Shown here: in pieces, positions 1-8,579 of the stretch
Layout: each line of letters opens with the position of its first letter
How positions within the stretch are numbered: position 1 is the first letter of the stretch
NCBI RefSeq assembly: GCF_021390515.1
Contig: NZ_JAJUXI010000010.1
Location: forward strand, 186,001-250,000
DNA: 64,000 nucleotides
Source: Dyadobacter sp. CY326
Lineage (GTDB): Bacteria; Bacteroidota; Bacteroidia; Cytophagales; Spirosomataceae
Direction: 5' to 3'
Translations under genes and position numbers: made by a program
Notes under the pieces: model-generated
Database searches by the model: none
The model's input: only the letters and a program-made list of their open reading frames with translations
Told to the model about the DNA's origin: nothing

Positions 1-1254
1 GTGTCTGAAATACTTCCCTTCGAACTGCACAGCCTGGGCTGCACGCTGCGATTTATGAACCGCATTTTCGAGGGAATTGGCGAGGCCAGTAAGTGCCATC
101 ACCCTTCCTCCATTCGTCACGACTTCGGTGTTTCCATTAAAAGTAGTTCCTGCGTGGTATAAAAACACATCTTCTACTTTTTGGCTGCCGGAAATTACCT
201 TTCCTTTTTCATAATCTCCTGGATAACCTCCTGACACAACCACGGTCGTCACGGCCACCTGCGGGGAAATTTGCAAATCAAAATCATTCAAAGTCCCCTT
301 CGCCGTCGAGGCCATGAGCATAGCAAAATCTGACTGTATTCTCGGAATGACAACTTCTGTCTCCGGATCGCCCATTCTTACATTGTACTCGATCACAAAG
401 GGCTCGCCTTTAATGTTCATCAAGCCAATGAAAATGAAACCTACATATTTGATTCCTTCACTTTTTAAGCCGTTTAAAGTAGGCTTAACCACTTTCTCAT
501 CCACTTTTTTCAAAAAATTGGCATCAGCAAATGCAACTGGCGACACAGCACCCATTCCGCCTGTATTGAGCCCTGTGTCGTTTTCGCCGATGCGTTTGTA
601 ATCCTTTGCTTCGGGCAAAATTTTATAATGCTCTCCATCAGAAAGAACAAAAACGGATAATTCTATCCCTTTCAGGAATTGCTCAACCACAACTTTGTTC
701 CCAGCATCGCCGAATTTGTGATCCACAAGCATTTCTCTGAAAGCTGTTTCTGCTTCTGAATGCTTCTCAGCGATGATTACGCCTTTTCCGGCAGCAAGAC
801 CATCTGCTTTTAAAACAATGGGAAGCGGCAAAGTTTCCAGATATTCCGCGCCGATTTCCAGTGTTTCAATTGTAAAGGTTCTGGAAGATGCAGTAGGGAT
901 TCCGTATTTCTGCATGAATTGTTTCGAAAAATCCTTGCTTCCTTCCAGTTGCGCGCCTGCTTTATTGGGCCCGATTACTTTAATTTTTGATAAATCTTCT
1001 CTTGATTCAAAATAATCAACAATCCCATTCACCAACGGCTCTTCCGGGCCAACGATGACCAATTCAATATTATTTGCCAAAACCGCACCGGCAATGGCAT
1101 CAAAATCATTATAAGATATAGAGAGGTTCGTTGCAACACCCGCAGTTCCTGCATTGCCAGGCGCTACAAATAAGGTATCACAAAGAGGGCTTTGGGCTAT
1201 TTTCCAGGCAAAGGCATGCTCTCTTCCGCCTGATCCCAATATAAGTATGTTCAT
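1..1254 (-). CDS. purD: Phosphoribosylamine-glycine ligase, C-terminus cut by window edge
   Basis: Translating the minus strand from the ATG at 1254 gives an open frame of 418 codons that reaches position 1 without a stop. The product joins glycine to phosphoribosylamine with ATP in the second step of purine synthesis. The N-terminus MNILILGSGGREHAFAWKI is the family's signature start, followed by VIVGPEEPLVNGIVD, the ATP-grasp stretch VLKADGLAAGKGV and the metal/ATP site NVRMGDPETEVV. The usual length is about 420-430 residues, so only a few C-terminal residues should be missing. recQ lies upstream on the same strand, 48 bp away. Identification is near certain; only the 3' end is unseen. Confidence 0.96.
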   Translation of the reverse strand, partial: MNILILGSGGREHAFAWKIAQSPLCDTLFVAPGNAGTAGVATNLSISYNDFDAIAGAVLANNIELVIVGPEEPLVNGIVDYFESREDLSKIKVIGPNKAGAQLEGSKDFSKQFMQKYGIPTASSRTFTIETLEIGAEYLETLPLPIVLKADGLAAGKGVIIAEKHSEAETAFREMLVDHKFGDAGNKVVVEQFLKGIELSVFVLSDGEHYKILPEAKDYKRIGENDTGLNTGGMGAVSPVAFADANFLKKVDEKVVKPTLNGLKSEGIKYVGFIFIGLMNIKGEPFVIEYNVRMGDPETEVVIPRIQSDFAMLMASTAKGTLNDFDLQISPQVAVTTVVVSGGYPGDYEKGKVISGSQKVEDVFLYHAGTTFNGNTEVVTNGGRVMALTGLANSLENAVHKSQRAAQAVQFEGKYFRH

Positions 1255-1302
1255 AAATGGTAAATTGGTTCACTAACACTGATAACAAGTTTTTCCGGAA
1301 TG

Positions 1303-3516
1303 TTAATTCGCGAGTTCGGATAAAAACTTGATTCGCATAAGCCGCAATTCTTCTTCACTGATCTCGTCATTGGCAAACTCACCTAACGCAGCGGCTATAT
1401 TATCCGTTTCAGCAGTCATGAAATAATCATAAATGTCTTGCTGCCTTTCCCGGTCAATAACCTGATTGATATAATAATCCAGGTTGAGCTTTGTGCCTGA
1501 GTAACAGATATGTTCAACTTCTTCGATAACATCGGCAAGCGCCAGATCCTTCACTTCTGCAATTTCATCCAGACTAACCTTGCGGTCAACTTGCTGAATG
1601 ATAAATATTTTGATTTTAGACTTATTAACTGTTGACTTTATTACAACGTCTTTGGCCGTTTCTATCTCATTTTCCTCAACATAACGCGTGATCAGGTCAA
1701 TGAACTGGCGGCCGAATTTCTGCACCTTTCCCATCCCGACGCCATTGATCTGCGCCATTTCCTGCTGGGTTGTGGGATAAGTCGTTGCCATTTCTTCCAA
1801 AGACGGGTCCTGGAAAACAACATAAGGAGGCAGGTTTTTCTCTTTCGCGACCTTTTTACGAAGCGCTTTGAGCATTCCCAAAAGTGCTTCATCATAAGCG
1901 TGCGCGCTTCCGCCTCCGGTTGCCGCATCCTTATCATCATCCTCCGGCTTAATCTCCTCTTGGTCAAAGTTATGATCCTTGTGGAGCGTCACTGGGTAAG
2001 GATCATTCAGGAAATTTGCGCCTTTATCTCCTAATCTGATTACGCCGTAATTTTCAATGTCTTTTTCCAAATAATTGAAAATCACAAGCTGGCGAATGGT
2101 CGAAACCCAGTAATCGCGCGACTCGTTCAGTTCCAATCCTTTGCCATAAACATCAAGCTGGTCGTGTTCGTAACTTTTTACATATTGATTTTCCGAAGCC
2201 GTCAGGACGTCCGCAATGTGATCGGCATCGAATCGTTGCTCGGTGAGCTGAACTGCTCTTAAAACGAGAATTACGCCGTCCTGAACCTTTGTTTTTTCTG
2301 TTGGCTTAATGCAGTTGTCGCAAAATCCACAATCTTTTTCAAGATATTCTCCGAAATAGCTTAACAATTGACGGCGGCGGCAAACGCCCAATGTAGAATA
2401 GGCCACCATTTCGTTCAGCAAATGGCGCGCGTTGTCGCGTTCGGTGACCGTTTTATCTTTATTGAATTTTTCCAGCTTCTGAATGTCTTCATAACTGTAA
2501 AACATGAGGCAATTTCCTTCCAGTCCATCTCTTCCCGCGCGCCCCGTTTCCTGATAATAACCTTCCAGCGACTTGGGAACATCATAATGGATCACAAATC
2601 GCACGTCCGGCTTATCGATTCCCATTCCAAAAGCAATAGTTGCCACAATGACATCCGCCTCTTCATTCAGGAATGCATCCTGATTAGCCATGCGCGTGTT
2701 GCTGTCCAATCCCGCATGATACGGTAATGCACGAACGTCATTGACGGTAAGCAGTTCCGCAACTTCCTCAACCGTTTTTCTGCTCAGGCAATACACAATT
2801 CCCGACTTGCCTTTATTGTTGCGAACGTAGCGGATCAGCTGCTTTTTCACATCCTTTTTGGGACGGATTTCGTAGTAAAGGTTTTTTCTGTTGAATGAAG
2901 ATTTAAACGTTTCCGCTTCCTCCATTTGCAGGTTTTTGCGAATGTCCTGCTGCACTTTTGGCGTGGCAGTGGCCGTAAGCGCGATAATAGGAAGCTTGCC
3001 TATATTTTCAATGATGCCGTAAATGCGGCGATATTCCGGGCGGAAATCGTGGCCCCATTCGGAGATACAATGTGCCTCATCAATGGCTACGAACGATATT
3101 TTGACCTTTTTTAGGAAGTCTAGGTTGTCTTCTTTTGTTAGTGATTCGGGCGCAATGTAAAGCAATTTCAGACTTCCGTCCAATGCATCGCTTTTCACCC
3201 GGTTCATTTCCGATTTGGTAAGCGTAGAATTGAGAAACTGAGCATTGATGCCAAAAGCAGTCAATTGATCAACCTGATTTTTCATTAATGCAATAAGCGG
3301 CGATATAACGATCGTCAGACCATCGCTGACAAGAGCAGGCAGTTGATAGCAAAGCGATTTTCCCGCTCCGGTGGGCATAATCACAAAAGTATTTTTACCA
3401 AGAAGGATGTTTTGAATGATAACTTCTTGCTCACCCCGGAACTGACTGTACCCAAATATTTCTTTTAGCCTATCTTTTAACGTGTCTAAAACGACTGCAT
3501 CAACATTCTTTACCAT
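1303..3516 (-). CDS. recQ: ATP-dependent DNA helicase RecQ
   Basis: A 737-residue superfamily 2 helicase that unwinds DNA 3'-5' in recombination and fork repair. Visible motifs: Walker A PTGAGKS (48-54), DEAH box in VAIDEAHCISEWGHDFRP (about 143-160), motif III ALTATAT (179-185) and motif VI QETGRAGRDG (322-331). Zinc-binding cysteines of the RecQ C-terminal region are C379, C396, C399 and C402. An HRDC domain spans about 541-615. About 117 further residues follow, making the protein longer than E. coli RecQ (about 610); I recall such extensions as usual in Bacteroidetes RecQ. It is divergent from kdsD across 91 bp. The ATG at 3516 is the first good start. Confidence 0.97.
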   Translation of the reverse strand: MVKNVDAVVLDTLKDRLKEIFGYSQFRGEQEVIIQNILLGKNTFVIMPTGAGKSLCYQLPALVSDGLTIVISPLIALMKNQVDQLTAFGINAQFLNSTLTKSEMNRVKSDALDGSLKLLYIAPESLTKEDNLDFLKKVKISFVAIDEAHCISEWGHDFRPEYRRIYGIIENIGKLPIIALTATATPKVQQDIRKNLQMEEAETFKSSFNRKNLYYEIRPKKDVKKQLIRYVRNNKGKSGIVYCLSRKTVEEVAELLTVNDVRALPYHAGLDSNTRMANQDAFLNEEADVIVATIAFGMGIDKPDVRFVIHYDVPKSLEGYYQETGRAGRDGLEGNCLMFYSYEDIQKLEKFNKDKTVTERDNARHLLNEMVAYSTLGVCRRRQLLSYFGEYLEKDCGFCDNCIKPTEKTKVQDGVILVLRAVQLTEQRFDADHIADVLTASENQYVKSYEHDQLDVYGKGLELNESRDYWVSTIRQLVIFNYLEKDIENYGVIRLGDKGANFLNDPYPVTLHKDHNFDQEEIKPEDDDKDAATGGGSAHAYDEALLGMLKALRKKVAKEKNLPPYVVFQDPSLEEMATTYPTTQQEMAQINGVGMGKVQKFGRQFIDLITRYVEENEIETAKDVVIKSTVNKSKIKIFIIQQVDRKVSLDEIAEVKDLALADVIEEVEHICYSGTKLNLDYYINQVIDRERQQDIYDYFMTAETDNIAAALGEFANDEISEEELRLMRIKFLSELAN

Positions 3517-3550
3517 ACTCTGTTAACAAAATGGTTATCTCAAACTTCTA

Positions 3551-3558
3551 TATCTTTG
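3551..3558 (+). promoter_or_regulatory. Candidate promoter -7 box for kdsD
   Basis: TATCTTTG matches the Bacteroidetes -7 consensus TAnnTTTG exactly, 49 bp before the kdsD start in the recQ-kdsD divergent gap. No clear TTTG -33 element is seen at the expected distance, so the call rests on the -7 box alone. Confidence 0.5.
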
Positions 3559-3607
3559 CTTTTGAAATTAAAAATCCCATTGGTTCCAATAAAACTGTGT
3601 TTCAGAT

Positions 3608-4582
3608 TTGAAATTAATAAAAAATATTCAGTCAATAGCAAAAGAAGTATTACGGCAAGAGGCAGAAGCATTGCATAATCTGATCGGATTGATTGATGAA
3701 AAATTTGAAAACTGCGTATATGCCATTATCAATTGTGGAGGACGGGTTGTTGTGTCGGGAGTGGGCAAAAGCGCCATTGTCGGGCAGAAAATAGTTGCAA
3801 CATTAAACTCCACCGGAACGCCTGCACTCTTCATGCATGCTGCCGACGCCATTCACGGAGATCTGGGCATGATCCAGGACAATGATGTGGTCGTCGTGAT
3901 CTCCCGAAGCGGCGATACGGCTGAAATTAAAGTGCTCGTTCCGCTTTTAAAAAGAATTGGCGTGACCATGATTGCGATGGTCAGCAACAAGGACTCTTAT
4001 CTGGCCAAAAATGCGGATCACATTCTGCACGCTTTCGCTCCCGAAGAGGCTGACCCATTGAATCTTGCGCCAACCACGAGCACGTCTGTGACCATGGCGC
4101 TGGGCGACGCGCTGGCAATTTGTTTGTTGGAAGCAAGAGGTTTTACGCATGATGATTTTGCCAAATTCCATCCGGGAGGTGCTTTGGGCAAAAGGCTTTA
4201 TCTCAAAATATGCGACATTTATCCGCACAACGCATTGCCGGTTGTTAGGGAACATGCTGGTTTGCAGGAAATTATATTAGAAATGACTTCCAAAAGGTTG
4301 GGAGCAACTGCCGTCAACAATGCTGATGGCAAAATGGCAGGAATCATCACGGACGGCGATTTGCGGCGCATGCTCAAACAGTTTGATGGAAATGCGATTT
4401 TGGATTTGAAAGCGCAGGACATCATGACAAAGTCGCCCATCTCAGTTTCGCCAGATGAATATGCTGTTAAAGCTCTGGAACTCATGCAATCGCGCAGCAT
4501 TACGCAGGTCGTGGTTGTGGAAGAGGATCAAATACTAGGCTTCGTCCACTTGCACGATTTGTTGAGGGAAGGGTTGGTGTAG
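3608..4582 (+). CDS. kdsD: Arabinose-5-phosphate isomerase (KpsF/GutQ/KdsD family)
   Basis: A 324-residue protein with an N-terminal SIS sugar-isomerase domain (about 35-165; GVGKSAIVGQKI and VVISRSGDTAEIK line the sugar-phosphate site) and two C-terminal CBS domains (about 205-260 and 272-322). It interconverts ribulose-5-phosphate and arabinose-5-phosphate, the first step of KDO synthesis for LPS. Length agrees with E. coli KdsD (328). The start is TTG at 3608; no ATG or GTG gives a full SIS domain. It is transcribed alone, away from recQ, and ends before an inverted repeat. kdsC, the phosphatase of the same pathway, lies about 50 kb away at 54722-55243. Confidence 0.93.
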   Translation: MKLIKNIQSIAKEVLRQEAEALHNLIGLIDEKFENCVYAIINCGGRVVVSGVGKSAIVGQKIVATLNSTGTPALFMHAADAIHGDLGMIQDNDVVVVISRSGDTAEIKVLVPLLKRIGVTMIAMVSNKDSYLAKNADHILHAFAPEEADPLNLAPTTSTSVTMALGDALAICLLEARGFTHDDFAKFHPGGALGKRLYLKICDIYPHNALPVVREHAGLQEIILEMTSKRLGATAVNNADGKMAGIITDGDLRRMLKQFDGNAILDLKAQDIMTKSPISVSPDEYAVKALELMQSRSITQVVVVEEDQILGFVHLHDLLREGLV

Positions 4583-4622
4583 TGCCGCAAGCTTTGAGCT
4601 TGTCAGCCTGATTAACCTGTTT

Positions 4623-4693
4623 TGTCAGCCTGAGCGAAGTCGAAGGCGCGCTACTGGCTTGGTAACGTGCCTTCGACTCCGCTCAGGCTGACA
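4623..4693. repeat. REP-like inverted repeat between convergent genes
   Basis: Two 25-nt arms (4623-4647 and 4669-4693) are reverse complements with one mismatch, separated by a 21-nt loop. The core reads GTCAGCCTGAGCGAAGTCG on the left. A truncated third copy of the arm start, TGTCAGCCTGA, lies at 4601-4611. From memory, near-identical units are scattered through intergenic DNA of many Bacteroidota and other bacteria. Its place between kdsD and the DUF4293 gene would let the hairpin act as a two-way terminator, but neither side has a long T-run. Confidence 0.85.
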
Positions 4694-4701
4694 GGCGAAT
4701 G

Positions 4702-5178
4702 TTACCTAAACCGCTTCGATTGCTGCACTTCGCGTTCATCTTTCCGGATAAAACGATTGGCAAAAACATTGGCCAACATTGCACCAACCAGGCCATAGAA
4801 GCCAATTTCATACGTTCCGGGCAGGTTTGGGTCAAAAAGCTTGGCAGTTTTGTAGAATGTGAAATAGATCACAAGTCCCATGATGATGGTCATCAAAATG
4901 GAATTAACCGCGCAAAGCGCTGACTGCAAAACCCTGTTTTTATATTGTAAAATGGCATAAGCAGCAACTGCGGCGACTAATATTGCCAAAATGATCAAGT
5001 AATAAACCGGCTGAACATTGGATTGAACTGCGGTAACCTGGTGCGTCAATTTGATTGCGGTCAAATCAGCCTTTTCTTCACCGGCTGCTGAAACTTTTGT
5101 CCAGATCGGAAAGGCAAGAAAAATGCCCATTCCAATGATTGTCAGGGCTAGAAAAATGGTTTGAATGCGTTGTAACAT
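4702..5178 (-). CDS. DUF4293 family membrane protein
   Basis: A 158-residue protein with four hydrophobic segments at about 5-25, 60-80, 88-110 and 122-142, and a basic C-terminal tail (NRFIRKDEREVQQSKRFR). The start MLQRIQTIFLALTIIG is typical of DUF4293, a small inner-membrane family found in Bacteroidetes whose function is unknown. It lies 71 bp downstream of rimO on the same strand and could be cotranscribed. The ATG at 5178 starts directly before the first membrane segment. Confidence 0.88.
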   Translation of the reverse strand: MLQRIQTIFLALTIIGMGIFLAFPIWTKVSAAGEEKADLTAIKLTHQVTAVQSNVQPVYYLIILAILVAAVAAYAILQYKNRVLQSALCAVNSILMTIIMGLVIYFTFYKTAKLFDPNLPGTYEIGFYGLVGAMLANVFANRFIRKDEREVQQSKRFR

Positions 5179-5249
5179 ATTTTCGAATGATGTGCTTTTT
5201 CTGAATAAGCCGCAAATGTAGTAAAGACAAAATGAGCCAGAAAGCGTTA

Positions 5250-6560
5250 TCAGGAAATAACCGATCCGTATAAGTCAAATTCCTCGGCCGAAGTAATGTT
5301 AACCTGCGCAAAATCGCCCAACCGAACATATTGACTGGCTGGTACAAGCACTTCATTATCAACCTCTGGCGAGTCAAACTCAGTGCGTCCGATAAAATGC
5401 CCGCCTTCTTTACGGTCAAAAAGCACCTTATAAGTATTTCCGATCTTCTGCTGGTTCAATTCATAAGAAATGCCTTGTTGCAACTCCATAATGGCATCTG
5501 CGCGCTCTTGCTTAATCTCGGCAGGAATGTTATCCGGCATGGTGTAAGAATGCGTGTTGTCTTCATGAGAATATTGAAATGCACCCAGGCGATCAAAGCG
5601 CATTTTTTCAACAAAATCGTAAGTTTCATCGAACAATGCTTCCGTTTCGCCGGGATGTCCAACGATCAAAGTGGTCCTCAATGTAATGTCGGGCACTTTT
5701 GCACGGATTGTTTCAATTAATGCTTCTGTTTTTTCGCGCGTAATGCCGCGGCGCATTGATTTGAGAATTTCCGTCGAGCCCGTTTGCAGTGGCATGTCCA
5801 GATATTTGCAAATATTGCTGCGCTCATTCATAATATCCAGAATGTCCATTGGAAATCCGGCTGGATAAGCATATTGCAACCTGATCCACTCAATGCCTTC
5901 CACATCGGAAAGCTGTGCAAGCAGGTCAGATAAATTTCTTTTTTTATAAATATCAAGACCGTAATAAGTCAGATCCTGGGCGATTAAGATCAATTCTTTT
6001 GTGCCTCGTTTTGCCAGGGATTTTGCTTCCTTCACCAACTCTTCGATGGATCGAGAAACGTGACCACCGCGCATAATAGGGATCGCGCAGAAACTGCAAG
6101 GACGATCGCAACCTTCCGCGATTTTCAGGTAAGCGTAATGTGTAGGCGTGGTGAGCAAGCGTTCGCCGACGAGCTCGTGCTTGTAATCTGCTTTGAGTGT
6201 TTTGAGGAGTCGGGGCAGCTCATTTGTGCCAAACCATGCATCAACAGTTGGGATTTCTACGGAGAGTTCGTCTTTGTATCTGTGTGACAAACAGCCTGTA
6301 ACATAAACTTTATCCACCATTCCTGCTGCCTTCGCATCCGCGTAGCGCAGGATCGTGTTAATAGATTCTTCCTTTGCATTATCAATAAATCCGCAAGTGT
6401 TAATGACAACAATCTGCGAATCATCTTTTTTCGACTCATGCGCAACGGCGAATCCATTTCCTTTGAGCTGCGTGTAAAGCACTTCTGAATCCACCAGGTT
6501 TTTAGAACAACCCAGCGTAACAATATTGACTTTATTCTTAACTATTCCTTTGGTTTTCAT
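5250..6560 (-). CDS. rimO: Ribosomal protein S12 methylthiotransferase RimO
   Basis: A 436-residue radical-SAM enzyme that adds a methylthio group to a conserved aspartate of ribosomal protein S12. The N-terminal domain carries the three auxiliary-cluster cysteines C18 (TLGCSKN), C56 (NTCGF) and C90 (TGCL). The radical-SAM motif CxxxCxxC is C151, C155 and C158 (EGCDRPCSFCAIPIMRGGH). A TRAM domain ends the protein. In relatives rimO commonly follows ftsY; here a toxin-antitoxin pair separates the two, leaving 45 bp between the toxin remnant and the rimO ATG. Confidence 0.97.
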   Translation of the reverse strand: MKTKGIVKNKVNIVTLGCSKNLVDSEVLYTQLKGNGFAVAHESKKDDSQIVVINTCGFIDNAKEESINTILRYADAKAAGMVDKVYVTGCLSHRYKDELSVEIPTVDAWFGTNELPRLLKTLKADYKHELVGERLLTTPTHYAYLKIAEGCDRPCSFCAIPIMRGGHVSRSIEELVKEAKSLAKRGTKELILIAQDLTYYGLDIYKKRNLSDLLAQLSDVEGIEWIRLQYAYPAGFPMDILDIMNERSNICKYLDMPLQTGSTEILKSMRRGITREKTEALIETIRAKVPDITLRTTLIVGHPGETEALFDETYDFVEKMRFDRLGAFQYSHEDNTHSYTMPDNIPAEIKQERADAIMELQQGISYELNQQKIGNTYKVLFDRKEGGHFIGRTEFDSPEVDNEVLVPASQYVRLGDFAQVNITSAEEFDLYGSVIS

Positions 6561-6605
6561 TGATAGGAGCTATCCGCGGCTGGCTTTTAGCTTTAAGTAA
6601 ACTAA

Positions 6606-6946
6606 CTATGTAGATTTGATTTTAATCTTACGAACAGATTTTATATTCGAAATGCTTCGACTCGAATGAATGATGTTTAAAACCTCGATCCGTAATGGTG
6701 TAACCTTATAAATGATCAAATAGCTCCCGCACCGAATATTTCTATACTTTTTGGACTTTGTTACAAGCTGCCTGCCCTCGGGATGATGAAAATAATTTGT
6801 GGAGAGGCCTGCTATACTAGCGTAGATTTCATCGACAAATAATGAAGCAGAACGTAGGAGAAAGTCTCAATTCCGTAAACAAATATCTCTTCTAAACTTA
6901 ATAATGCTTCCTGACTTATGACTACTTCGCGTATTTCGACTTCCAC
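6606..6946 (-). pseudogene. RelE/ParE-family toxin, broken by a frameshift
   Basis: The GTG at 6946 overlaps the antitoxin's end and opens a frame starting MEVEIREVVISQEALLSLEE that stops at 6812. From about 6845 the homology continues in another frame to a stop at 6606: VDEIYASIAGLSTNYF, then EGRQLVTKSKKYRNIRCG, SYLIIYKV and VLNIIHSSRS. Joined, the two parts form a complete ParE/RelE-type toxin of about 112 residues, including the family's GR...YR..R.G.Y.I.Y core and the C-terminal H-S-R motif. The switch point lies near 6845-6860 and needs one extra or missing base, so the gene is probably inactive, unless this is a sequencing error or programmed frameshift. Confidence 0.75.
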
Positions 6947-7086
6947 TTAACGATGATTTGGGTTGTTTCCTGCATGCTGAAAAATGGGCCCTTTTCCGCA
7001 TCCCGAATCATATTTTTGAACTCATCGTTAGTCAAGGGTGCCCCGGAGATTACAAGGTTCTGTTTGGATATTTTTGTCTTGCCCAT
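6922..7086 (-). CDS. Small antitoxin-like protein paired with the broken toxin
   Basis: The ATG at 7086 begins a 54-residue frame, MGKTKISKQNLVISGAPLTN at the start, ending at a TAG at 6922. The middle (LTNDEFKNMIRDAEKGPFFS) and the lysine-rich end (KWKSKYAK) resemble short Bacteroidetes antitoxins that precede ParE/RelE toxins. Its 3' end overlaps the toxin start by 25 nt, the usual coupling for such pairs. It starts 27 bp after the ftsY stop, inside what is otherwise a conserved ftsY-rimO neighbourhood. Family assignment comes from pattern and context only. Confidence 0.7.
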   Translation of the reverse strand: MGKTKISKQNLVISGAPLTNDEFKNMIRDAEKGPFFSMQETTQIIVKWKSKYAK

Positions 7087-7112
7087 GATCAAAGATAAAA
7101 AATGTAAGATGC

Positions 7113-8075
7113 TCAGCCAATTTTCTTAAACAAAGAATCAACAAACTCACTCCTGTCAAAAACTTGCAGGTCGTCCATCTTTTCGCCTACACCAATGTAT
7201 TTCACCGGGATTTTAAATTCGTCGGAGATTCCGATAACAACGCCGCCTTTCGCTGTTCCATCCAGTTTGGTGATGGCTAGTGCGGTTATTTCGGTGACTT
7301 TTGTAAATTCTCTTGCCTGAATTACCGCATTTTGCCCTGTGCTGCCATCAAGAACTAACAAAACTTCATGTGGTGAATCCGGGATGATCTTCTGCATGAC
7401 GCGTTTGATCTTCGAAAGCTCGTTCATCAGGTTCACTTTTGTGTGCAAACGTCCGGCTGTGTCGATAATGATCACATCGGCGCCTGTTTCCATTCCTTTT
7501 TTCAATGCATCATAAGCCACGGCGGAAGGGTCCGTGTTCATCCCATGGTCGATGACCGGAACGTCAACGCGTTTTCCCCAGAGTTTGAGCTGTTCCACTG
7601 CCGCAGCACGGAATGTATCGGCCGCGCCTAGCACAACTTTATGGCCTCTTTGATGAAATTGGTGCGCCAGTTTTCCGATTGTTGTCGTTTTTCCAACACC
7701 ATTCACACCCACAACCATGATCACGAAAGGTTTTGGAAGATGATCCGTTTCAAAGCTGTCCTTGATATCAATGGATTTATTCTCCGTCAGCAATGCTGCA
7801 ATTTCCTCCCGAAGAATGCCGTCCAGTTCAGCTGTGGTCGCATATTTATCTCGCGCAACCCGCTCTTCAATGCGTTTAATGACCTTAACCGTCGTTTCGA
7901 CACCCACATCCGAGCTTACAAGAATGTCTTCCAGTTCATCCAGAACATCTTCATCAATGGTGGTTTTGCCAACGATAGCACGGGAAAGTTTGCCAAAGAA
8001 ACTGTCTTTGGTTTTTTCCAGGCCTTTATCCAATGTTTCTTTTTTCTCTTTTGAAAAAAAACCAAATAAGCTCAT
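7113..8075 (-). CDS. ftsY: Signal recognition particle receptor FtsY
   Basis: A 320-residue SRP-family GTPase that docks ribosome-SRP complexes at the inner membrane. The G1 loop is GVNGVGKTTT (123-132), G3 is DTAGR (205-209) and G4 is TKLDG (269-273), followed by the closing GTAKGG. The N-terminal NG helical region is about 1-105 and lacks the long acidic A domain of E. coli FtsY, as in most Bacteroidetes. It has its own candidate promoter downstream of a terminator that closes the rpmG-DUF4295 unit. Start MSLFGFFSKEKK is an ATG. Confidence 0.97.
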   Translation of the reverse strand: MSLFGFFSKEKKETLDKGLEKTKDSFFGKLSRAIVGKTTIDEDVLDELEDILVSSDVGVETTVKVIKRIEERVARDKYATTAELDGILREEIAALLTENKSIDIKDSFETDHLPKPFVIMVVGVNGVGKTTTIGKLAHQFHQRGHKVVLGAADTFRAAAVEQLKLWGKRVDVPVIDHGMNTDPSAVAYDALKKGMETGADVIIIDTAGRLHTKVNLMNELSKIKRVMQKIIPDSPHEVLLVLDGSTGQNAVIQAREFTKVTEITALAITKLDGTAKGGVVIGISDEFKIPVKYIGVGEKMDDLQVFDRSEFVDSLFKKIG

Positions 8076-8118
8076 AACGGTGGGAATGTGGTAAGGTCTT
8101 AAATCGTGTAAGTGCGTT

Positions 8119-8126
8119 CAAAAATA
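8119..8126 (-). promoter_or_regulatory. Candidate -7 box for ftsY
   Basis: The minus strand reads TATTTTTG, a full match to TAnnTTTG, 43 bp before the ftsY start and just after the DUF4295 terminator. A -33 TTTG at 20 nt is not evident because that region is the terminator hairpin. Confidence 0.5.
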
Positions 8127-8130
8127 AAAC

Positions 8131-8155
8131 AAAAAAAGTCCCAAAAGGGACTTTT
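8131..8155 (-). terminator. Rho-independent terminator after DUF4295
   Basis: On the minus strand AAAAGTCCC, a TTTT loop and GGGACTTTT form a 9-bp stem, followed by more T residues. It lies 31 bp past the DUF4295 stop and separates rpmG-DUF4295 from ftsY. Confidence 0.85.
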
Positions 8156-8185
8156 CAAAAAACTCGATATCGAAACCTGAACAAC

Positions 8186-8338
8186 TTAGTTTTTCAGGGC
8201 GCCTTGAACACCGTCCAAAGGAACGATTTCTTCTTTGAACGTGTAAGCTCCGGTTTTTGGAGACTTAACGGCCTTAATGACCTTAGCGAATGCTTTTCCG
8301 CCTTCTTTTTTCAGGGTAGCAACTACTTTCTTTGCCAT
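8186..8338 (-). CDS. DUF4295 family small basic protein
   Basis: A 50-residue protein beginning MAKKVVATLKKEGGKAFAKV and ending LDGVQGALKN. It is rich in lysine, and the family is confined to Bacteroidetes, where it is encoded directly after rpmG. Small size, charge and constant company with ribosomal genes suggest a ribosome-associated role, but this is inference. The start is 28 bp after the rpmG stop, and a strong terminator follows. The ATG at 8338 and TAA at 8186 were read directly on the minus strand. Confidence 0.93.
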   Translation of the reverse strand: MAKKVVATLKKEGGKAFAKVIKAVKSPKTGAYTFKEEIVPLDGVQGALKN

Positions 8339-8366
8339 GTCTGTATATCTTTTAAAGTTAAAAAAC

Positions 8367-8549
8367 TTATTTAATTTCTTTGTGGACTGTATAGCGTCTC
8401 AGGAATGAATTGAATTTTTTCAATTCCATACGGCCAGGCGTATTTTTCCGATTTTTTGTAGTCACATAACGTGACATTCCAGGAACACCACTATCTTTTT
8501 GTTCTGTGCATTCCAATATAACCTGTACTCTATTACCTTTCTTAGCCAT
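8367..8549 (-). CDS. rpmG: Large-subunit ribosomal protein bL33
   Basis: A 60-residue protein, MAKKGNRVQVILECTEQK at the start, with the L33 core TTKNRKNTPGRMELKKF and end RRYTVHKEIK. It has one cysteine only, so it is the zinc-free (C-minus) form. It heads a short operon with DUF4295. rpmB, often the upstream partner, is not present in the 219 bp before the next gene. A well-formed Bacteroidetes promoter lies directly upstream. Confidence 0.97.
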   Translation of the reverse strand: MAKKGNRVQVILECTEQKDSGVPGMSRYVTTKNRKNTPGRMELKKFNSFLRRYTVHKEIK

Positions 8550-8579
8550 TGCTTTACATCGTTTTTACAAATAGGACTG

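Noticed and set aside
314..1015. Two plus-strand open frames of 95 and 80 codons near the left edge
   Set aside because: They lie antisense to purD, whose protein motifs are continuous on the minus strand.
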